The position numbers and the translations under genes were made by a program. Positions 57,905 through 64,000 of a DNA stretch of 64,000 nucleotides are shown in pieces. The DNA is from Microcebus murinus. Taxonomy: Eukaryota; Chordata; Mammalia; Primates; Cheirogaleidae. A model generated the notes under the pieces. It was not told where the DNA came from and did no database searches. It worked only from the letters and a program-made list of their open reading frames with translations. The DNA is taken from positions 7,835,501-7,899,500 of the forward strand of contig NC_134104.1 of assembly GCF_040939455.1 (NCBI RefSeq), read 5' to 3'. Each line of letters starts with the position of its first letter. Within the stretch, counting starts at the first letter, position 1.

Positions 57905-58268
57905 GGCCGGGCGAGGTGGCTCACACCTGTAATCCTAGTACTCTGGGAGGCCAAGGCAGGCAGATTGTTTGAGCTCAGGAGTTCAAGACCAGCCTGAGCA
58001 AGAGTGAGACCCCCGTCTCCACTAAAAAAAATAGAAAGAAATTAGCTGGACAGCTAAAAATATAGAGAAAAAATTAGCCAGGCATGGTGGCCCATGCCAG
58101 TAGTCCCAGCTACTCGGGAGCCTGAGGCAGTAGGATTGCTTGAGCCCAGGAGTTTGAGGTTGCTGTGAGCTAGACTGATGGCACAGCACTCTAGCCTGGG
58201 CAACAGAGTGAGACTCTGTCTCAAAAAAAAACCAAAAAACTAATAAATAATAAATAAATAAATAAATA
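57905..58268 (+). mobile_element. Strepsirrhine Alu
   Basis: GGCCGGGCGAGGTGGCTCAC..., with an AAAT-repeat tail and duplication AAGATCTGG. Confidence 0.93.
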
Positions 58269-58322
58269 AGAAAGATCTGGCAAAAAGTTATGAAAAATAA
58301 TTAAAATTATCAAGAAAAATAG

Positions 58323-58628
58323 GGCCGGGCGCTGTGGCTCACGCCTGTAATCCTAGCTCTTGGGAGGCCGAGGCGGGCGGATTGCTCAAGGTCAGGAGTT
58401 CAAAACCAGCCTGAGCGAGACCCCGTCTCTACTATAAATAGAAAGAAATTAATTGGCCAACTGATATATATATAAAAAATTAGCCGGGCATGGTGGCGCA
58501 TGCCTGTAGTCCCAGCTACCCGGGAGGCTGAGGCAGAAGGATCACTCGAGCCCAGGAGTTTGAGGTTGCTGTGAGCTAGGACGCCACGGCACTCACTGTA
58601 GCCTGGGCAACAAAGCGAGACTCTGTCT

Positions 58629-58668
<40 letters not shown>
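58323..58668 (+). mobile_element. Strepsirrhine Alu, young subfamily
   Basis: GGCCGGGCGCTGTGGCTCAC with the CTAGCTCTTGGGAGG variant, an A-tail of about 40, and flanks AGAAAAATA on both sides. Confidence 0.95.
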
Positions 58669-58670
<2 letters not shown>

Positions 58671-59279
58671 AAAATAATTGAATCATTAACATCTTTTATC
58701 ATTGACCCTCAAGCAAAGCATATATTATACTTCAGATAGTATTAATTGTATGTTCAAAATCATGTGATCCTCAATACAGCATTTTACAAAAACTTCGCTA
58801 AGCTTAGTAAGTTTAGCAGCCTGTTTTGCAATTCCTTGTTTAATACAGAAGTTTAAAAAGAAACATACCACTGGGAAAACACTTTTTCTTCCTCCCACGG
58901 GAAAACTGGTTAAAATAGCAAATAGAAAAAATGGGCAACCAATTGAAATGCGTTGTTTTCTTAGCAAATCCATGGGAAGACTCAAAGAAAATTGGGCTAG
59001 AGATGTGAAGAAACCAATGTTACAACAAATCATGCAGTGTGGGAGGTCTGAGTACAGTCGGGTGTAAGTACAGGCGTTTCTAACATGTTTCAGCTTGTGA
59101 TATTTGCAAGATTCTGTTTCAATAATGAAATTCAGTAGAAGCTACTTTTTGTGAGCCACTAAAAGAAGGATGTGTCAGAGAAGTCATCCTCAACCATAAG
59201 TTACCTCTTTAAATATGTATATTTTATGGAAAACCTAGATAAGTATAACCATAAAATTACTTCTTTAAAAATGTATTTT
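58669..59279. other. Intergenic, unassigned
   Basis: A 102-codon minus open frame (58725-59033) has no recognisable domain. No repeat called. Confidence 0.4.
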
Positions 59280-59572
59280 GGCCAGGCATGGTGGTTCACT
59301 CCTATAATCCTAGCATTTTGGGAGGCTGAGGTGAAAGGATCACTGGAGGCCAGGAGTTCAAGATCAGCTTAGGTAACATAGAACAAGACCTGGCTCTACA
59401 AAAAAAAAATTTAGCCACACTTGGTGGTATGCACCTATAGTCCTACCTAACGTGGGAGACTGAACCAGGAAGATCCCTTGAGCCCAGGAGTTCGAGGTTG
59501 TAGTAAGCTATGATTATGCCGCTGCACTCCAGCCTGGGTTACAGACTAAGACTCTGTCTCTTAAAAAAAAAA
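59280..59572 (+). mobile_element. Old Alu (AluJ-like)
   Basis: GGCCAGGCATGGTGGTTCAC..., diverged, with no strepsirrhine linker. Confidence 0.85.
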
Positions 59573-59621
59573 AGAGTTAAATATTTTTAAAAATCTTGAC
59601 AAACTTTAAAAAATATTATGG

Positions 59622-59919
59622 CAGTCTGGGAGGCTGAGGTGGATGGATTGCTCAAGGTCAGAAGTTTGAAACCAGCCTGAGCAAAAGTGAAACCCTGTCT
59701 CTACTAAAAATAGAAAGAAATTAATTGGCCAACTAAAAATACCTAGAAAAAATTAGCCAGGCATAGTAGCAGATGCCTGTAGTCCCAGCTACTCGGGAGA
59801 CTGAGGCAGAAGGATTTCTTGAGCCCAGGAGTTTGAGGTTGCTGTAAGCTAGGCTGATGCCATGGCACTCTAGCCAGGGCAACACAGTGAGATCCTGTCT
59901 CAAAAAAAAAAAAAAAAAT
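59622..59919 (+). mobile_element. Strepsirrhine Alu, 5'-truncated
   Basis: Starts inside the first arm at CAGTCTGGGAGGCTGAGGTG; linker AATTAATTGGCCAACTAAAA; A-tail. Confidence 0.92.
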
Positions 59920-59979
59920 CTTAAAACAGGAACTATTTAAATCTAAAAATATCTTAAGCAAAAAGGTGACTATCAAACA

Positions 59980-60851
59980 TTATTTCTTTTCAAAATATTT
60001 ATTTTAAGTAGAAATTTATATAATGTACTATATACAGGAAGACAACCACATGTAAAATAATTAAGTCAAAAACTTTGAGGTATACACTCATTTGGTTATC
60101 AAAATATAAAAAACTCAAAATAATTTTACATTAGATATTTTAATTAAAAATAGTGATAGTCCATTCAAGTAACAAGTCCAAAGCTGTCATCAACTAAGAG
60201 GAATTACAGTTCTAATCCTTATATATGCATACAAACAGTCCTTACACAATAATCACGTACTTTTTAAAATCCAGAACTGTCCCTTAGAAATTCATAACTT
60301 TTTCTTTGTTACTCTTATGAAAATTATTCAGTATTTTTTTTTATAAACAAATTTTTTTTTCAAAATACTGCTAACTGCATCAACCCTTGGACAATGGATT
60401 AACATTGGGATTTAATATCTAAATTGTTTTTACAAAAGTAGAAATAGCTAAATAATGAGTCTCAGGTTAAGTGAGAGGTGGGGGTGGGTCACTAACCTAT
60501 ACAGGAATAATTTGTAATCTGATCAGCAGAGTGACAATGCTCCATGAGCTTTGAAAGTTGGCTCTACCTGATAACAACCAGTGTCGACACAAACCTCTTT
60601 GTCCTGGAACCCTTTCTCAAAGGCATGCATGAGTGCACCAAAAAAGAATCCCCGGGAGAAAGAAAAGTAAAAGCTGAGCTCTTGCCATGAGTAGAGTGCT
60701 GAGCAGCCCTCAGCCCCTGCAGGCCCAGCAGTGGGTGCAAACTGTCCTGGCTTGGCTGTCCCCAAGAGGACAAGGGTGGGGCAGGCCTGGACCAGGGCCC
60801 AGGAGGAGCAGCCCTGTGGGGCTGCGGTGGAAGAGAGAGCGATTCACGGAT
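59980..60851 (-). terminator. RIPPLY3: RIPPLY3 3' UTR and probable polyadenylation site
   Basis: Below the stop codon the minus strand is free of recognisable transposons for about 870 nt. An AATAAA (TTTATT on the plus strand at 59998-60003) lies just before an Alu at 59622-59919, so transcripts probably end near 59980. An earlier site cannot be excluded. Confidence 0.5.
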
Positions 60852-61185
60852 TCATTTGTTGGAGGAGCACTCACAGTCCCCTGGGGGGTCACCGTGGGGA
60901 AGCTGACCCTTACCACAGAGGCCCCCCGTTCCACCCGGTGGCCACCCTTGGTGTAAGGGCCCATCTCTGCTCTTTCCCCCTTGGTGATTTTCCTCTAGAC
61001 CGTCTGGCTCCTGGCAGGGAAGATGGCAGGGCGGGGTTTCTTCCTCTTGCTCCTCATCCTCGGAGTCAGACCCATCAGACTCATCGTTGTAGAAGTGAAT
61101 CGTGGCTTGCACTGGGAAACTGGCCAGCACTTTCTCCCCGGATCTCTGCAGGTATTCTTGACGTTTGGAAGCGGGTAGATAAAGT
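60852..61185 (-). CDS. RIPPLY3: RIPPLY3 terminal coding exon
   Basis: 334 nt after acceptor AAATATTAG. It completes Arg and encodes [40 protein letters not shown] and the acidic tail, ending SSNK with TGA at 60854-60852. Open frames on the opposite strand here are shadows. Confidence 0.93.
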
Positions 61186-63789
61186 CTAATATTTAAGAAA
61201 CAAATACACCATTAATCAACCTGAAAACAGCCCTAAACTCCTTCTAGAGAAGCCTTCTCCCTAGAAGCAGCGAAATCCCGAGTGTCTTCCTAAGTCACCA
61301 GAACGCGGAACTTCGGGCACCTAACGGAGAGACCTGGGGACAAGCCCCACCCTAGTTCGGAAGTGAGCTGTCGTCTGAACGAGCAAATCCAGAGTAGAAA
61401 GATGTGCTTGGCGAAAAAAACAGAAAGGAAAAAAAGAAAAAAGCTCAGATATATAAAATTTGAAGCCCCTAACTTTCAGGTCTTATGGAATTCAGGATTC
61501 TCATAATACATGGAAAGTATTTCAAACATTCTCCTCCTCCCCATAATATCTTATCCTTTACTTTGCATTCACTAATTTATTTGCATTTTCTCCCATGGTC
61601 TTCTGAGGAAGTGACAGGTTTGTCAATTGAGTACTGCTTACTTGCAAAGCTGATTTCAATATCCCTTATTCTGGATAGAGGAGAAAAGAGAGAGAGGAAA
61701 TACCCTCCTACAAGTAATGTAGGACAATGTTTTACTGCCTAAGATTTCCAATAGACCAGTGGTTCTCAACTCCCAGAGGACATATGGCAGTGTCTGGAGA
61801 CACTTGTGGCTGTCACAACTGAGGGGAAGCCACTGGCATTTAGTGGGTAGAGGCTAGGAATGCTAGCAAACATCCTACAATGCACAGGACAGCCCCCGCA
61901 ACAGAGTCATCCGGCCCAAAATGTCAGTTGTGCCAAGGCTGAGAAATTCTGCAATAGACAGAATGTATATCTAAGACAGAAATATAAGCATAGTTTAGTT
62001 TTTAGCCACGTTAAAAATTAGGTATATATGCTGACGTATTTATAAGGTGAATTTGTAGGATGTCTGGGATTTACTTTAAAATATACTAACAACAGCCGGG
62101 CATAGTAGGTCACACCTATAATGCCAAGATGGGAGGATCGCTTGAGGCCAGGAATTTGATACCAGCTTGGGCAATGTTGCAAGACCCTTCTGTCAAAAAA
62201 AAAAAAAAAAAAAATTGGTGGGCGTGATGATGTGCATCCATAGTCCCAGCTACTCTGGAGGCAGGAGGATTACTTGGGCCCGGGAGTTTGAGGAGGCAGT
62301 GAGCCATGATGACGCTGCTGCAATCTAGCCAGGGTGACAGAGAGAGACCCTGTCTCAAAAATAAAATAAAATACGCTAACAACAGCAACAAAAAGTCGTT
62401 GGGGGTGATAAATATGATCAGATCAGAAGAATGTTGATAACTATTGAGGCCAGAGAGTGGGTACATGGCATAATAAAAATATTATGTATCCAATATTTCA
62501 TCCATAATGAAATTATGTATCCAGCGTGCGATGCACAGTTACATGGCTGCAGCTAGTGCCCCTGCAGTCACCGCATGCTCAACCGAGCATAAAAGCTTCC
62601 CCATGGATTCTATGAGGATGGAAAACCACTAACGTAAGGATACCAGGAAGCCTTCCCTCTAACCAAGCCGAGGGGCTCTGAATTTCATCTCTGGAAATGA
62701 GTGTCTTTGGGATATATTAAAGCTTTCTAGGGTAACCTTCTGGGGTGTCCAGGGCAAAAACACCCCGAGGAGTGGTTAATTTGGGGAAGGAAATGGGAGA
62801 TTGAGAGCGATAAAGACAGATAAGAGCTCTCAAATGGACGCAGTGTAGGCAGGATACAGCAGTGAAAATCCTGGGCACTGTCAGGACCACGGACGCACAG
62901 CTGAGGGCTGGAGGAAAACAGTGTGCGGAAGGCGCTCTGAGCCCGCTGTGGCGGAGCCGTCTCCATCCCTCACTACTCAACACAGATCCTGAAAGTCTGC
63001 TTTGCACTACACAATACATTAGCTTATATCCTGGAAGAGAAACAGAAATGTACCTCAATATCTAAGTAAATAAATAGATGTGCATATCCAATTCATATGC
63101 AATTAAATTTAACACAAGGCATACCATGTATAAATTAAAGTTATAAAGAAGAGAGCCCGGTCGGCTCGGTGGCTCATGCCTGTAATCCTAGCACTCTGGG
63201 AGGCCGAGGAGGGCGGATTGCTCGAGGACAGGAGTTTGAAACCAGCCTGAGCAAGAGTGAGACCCCCGTCTCTACCATAAATAGAAAGATATTAATTGGC
63301 CAACTAATATATATATATAGAAAAAATTAGCCGGGCATGGTGGTGCATGCCTGTAGCTACTCGGGAGGCTGAGGCAGAAGGATCGCTTGAGCCCAGGAGT
63401 TTGAGGTTGCTGTGAGCTAGGCTGATGCCAGGGCACTCACTCTAGCCTGGGCAACAAAGCAAGACTCTGTCTCAAAAAAAAAGAAGAGAGCCCAATTGCA
63501 CCTTGCAGCCGAAACACCAAATGAATGAACACATGAATAGTTTTCAGAAATCCAACAAAATATCCTGAAGTCCCTTGGTCTGAGGAAACTAAATTATATC
63601 AAAGAATATATTGAATTATTTTCCACTTTGTTGAGAATTGATATGGTTGAAGACACCAAAGTGTATTAATGCTTCTATTAAAAGGAAATTAGAGATTTCT
63701 TATTGTGAAGTCATGTATTACCTTACAGGATGCTGAAACCCAAAGGCTCCCTTTGATCCAAAAGTTTGCTGGGCACCTCCGGGCTCAGG
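60852..63789 (-). CDS. RIPPLY3: RIPPLY3 (DSCR6), 3' part: last two coding exons
   Basis: Two minus-strand exons, 63722-63789 and 60852-61185, join in phase 2 and encode the conserved Ripply homology region, [20 protein letters not shown], followed by [21 protein letters not shown] variable acidic tail ([14 protein letters not shown]) and a Gly/Pro-rich C-terminus ending ECSSNK* come next. Ripply proteins are nuclear adaptors that recruit Groucho/TLE through an N-terminal WRPW motif and repress T-box factors; RIPPLY3 acts on TBX1 in pharyngeal development. The WRPW-encoding exon lies beyond the right edge, so the start is not visible. Compared with the human protein as remembered, the FQHPV domain is well kept and the acidic tail has diverged. 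No frameshift is seen. Confidence 0.93.
61186..61750 (-). other. RIPPLY3 last intron, part; nothing recognised
   Basis: No repeat or exon seen upstream of the terminal exon in this stretch. Confidence 0.4.
61757..61955 (+). mobile_element. MER5A (hAT-Charlie)
   Basis: AGTGGTTCTCAACTCCCAGA, GTCTGGAGACACTTGTGGCT, CATCCTACAATGCACAGGAC and GGCTGAGAAATTCTGC: near-complete MER5A. Confidence 0.92.
62094..62369 (+). mobile_element. Old Alu with internal deletion
   Basis: AGCCGGGCATAGTAGGTCAC... with part of the first arm missing. Flanks ATACTAACAACAG and ACGCTAACAACAG. Confidence 0.82.
62400..63158 (-). other. RIPPLY3 intron, unassigned
   Basis: Short open frames on both strands (62717-63065) without motifs. 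No RIPPLY3 exon is found here. Confidence 0.4.
63159..63480 (+). mobile_element. Strepsirrhine Alu in RIPPLY3 intron
   Basis: GGTCGGCTCGGTGGCTCATG..., with duplication AAAGAAGAGAGCCC on both sides. Confidence 0.94.
63722..63789 (-). CDS. RIPPLY3: RIPPLY3 penultimate coding exon
   Basis: 68 nt after acceptor TGTCTTTACAG, entered in phase 0. It encodes [20 protein letters not shown] then PV, plus two bases of Arg. The donor is GTAATA (63721-63716), which is non-optimal; an overlapping GTAAGG lies 5 nt inside the exon but would break the FQHPVR motif. Confidence 0.9.
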
Positions 63790-64000
63790 CTGTAAAGACA
63801 GACACATCCACACAGATACAGTCAAGGAGCCTCTGGAGGTGACCTCCTGAAGCTTTAAAAAGTAGAATCTCAGTAGTCTGCAATTGTTCTGTACCAATTT
63901 TAGAGAGTTTAAACACCTTAGCAGTAGCTGATAAGCCTGTTCCTTTTACTGTGGCCCAAAATGTCCCAGGCGCTGTGCGGGATTCAAAGATGGAAAGGGT
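63790..64000 (-). other. RIPPLY3: RIPPLY3 upstream intron, truncated by window edge
   Basis: Sequence above the acceptor of the FQHPV exon. The WRPW-encoding exon is not present before the edge. Confidence 0.6.

Noticed and set aside
60687..61189. Plus-strand frames of 89 and 152 codons
   Set aside because: Antisense shadows of the RIPPLY3 terminal exon and its 3' UTR.

Overview
This is nuclear DNA from a primate, most likely a Malagasy strepsirrhine (lemur). About 25 Alu copies are scattered through it. Most carry the strepsirrhine-type body (TCCTAGCACTCTGGGAGG or TCCTAGCTCTTGGGAGG, an AATTAATTGGCCAAC linker, GCTGTGAGCTAGGCTGACGC in the right arm) rather than the AluS/Y body of monkeys and apes. 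Older L1M, L2, MIR, Tigger and hAT relics fill most of the rest. The species call is an inference from these repeats.

Three protein-coding genes can be read exon by exon, with splice sites and codon phases that agree throughout. In window orientation they are: the 5' part of TTC3 on the minus strand (seven coding exons, 672-8802, residues 1-229, then leaving the window on the left); the complete PIGP on the plus strand (22495-28683, four coding exons, 134 residues); and the 3' part of RIPPLY3 on the minus strand (two coding exons, 60852-63789, with its upstream exons beyond the right edge). This order and orientation are those of the human 21q22.13 Down-syndrome region, reversed. TTC3 (a TPR/RING ubiquitin ligase in human) and PIGP (a subunit of the enzyme for the first step of GPI-anchor synthesis) are divergent and share a CpG island at about 20.7-22.4 kb. 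RIPPLY3 (a Groucho-dependent repressor of T-box factors) converges on PIGP from the other side.

Layout: 1-8.8 kb, TTC3 coding exons between repeats. 8.8-20.6 kb, the large first intron of TTC3, holding a long L2 relic whose reverse-transcriptase frame is still readable and a roughly 5-kb degenerate L1M. 20.6-22.5 kb, the CpG-island bidirectional promoter. 22.5-28.9 kb, PIGP. 28.9-59.9 kb, a repeat-rich intergenic tract with no supported protein gene. It contains a Y3 RNA retropseudogene (55960-56059), nested L1s, several hAT relics and many Alus. 60-64 kb, the RIPPLY3 end.

I found no bacterial, phage or CRISPR-like system and no convincing new gene. The observations most worth checking are the ~82-bp templated copy of an L1 segment inside an L2, the 362-bp inverted-repeat element in TTC3, the microsatellite born from an Alu tail, the Alu subfamily with a shared deletion, and the probable loss of the human-type long PIGP start in this species.
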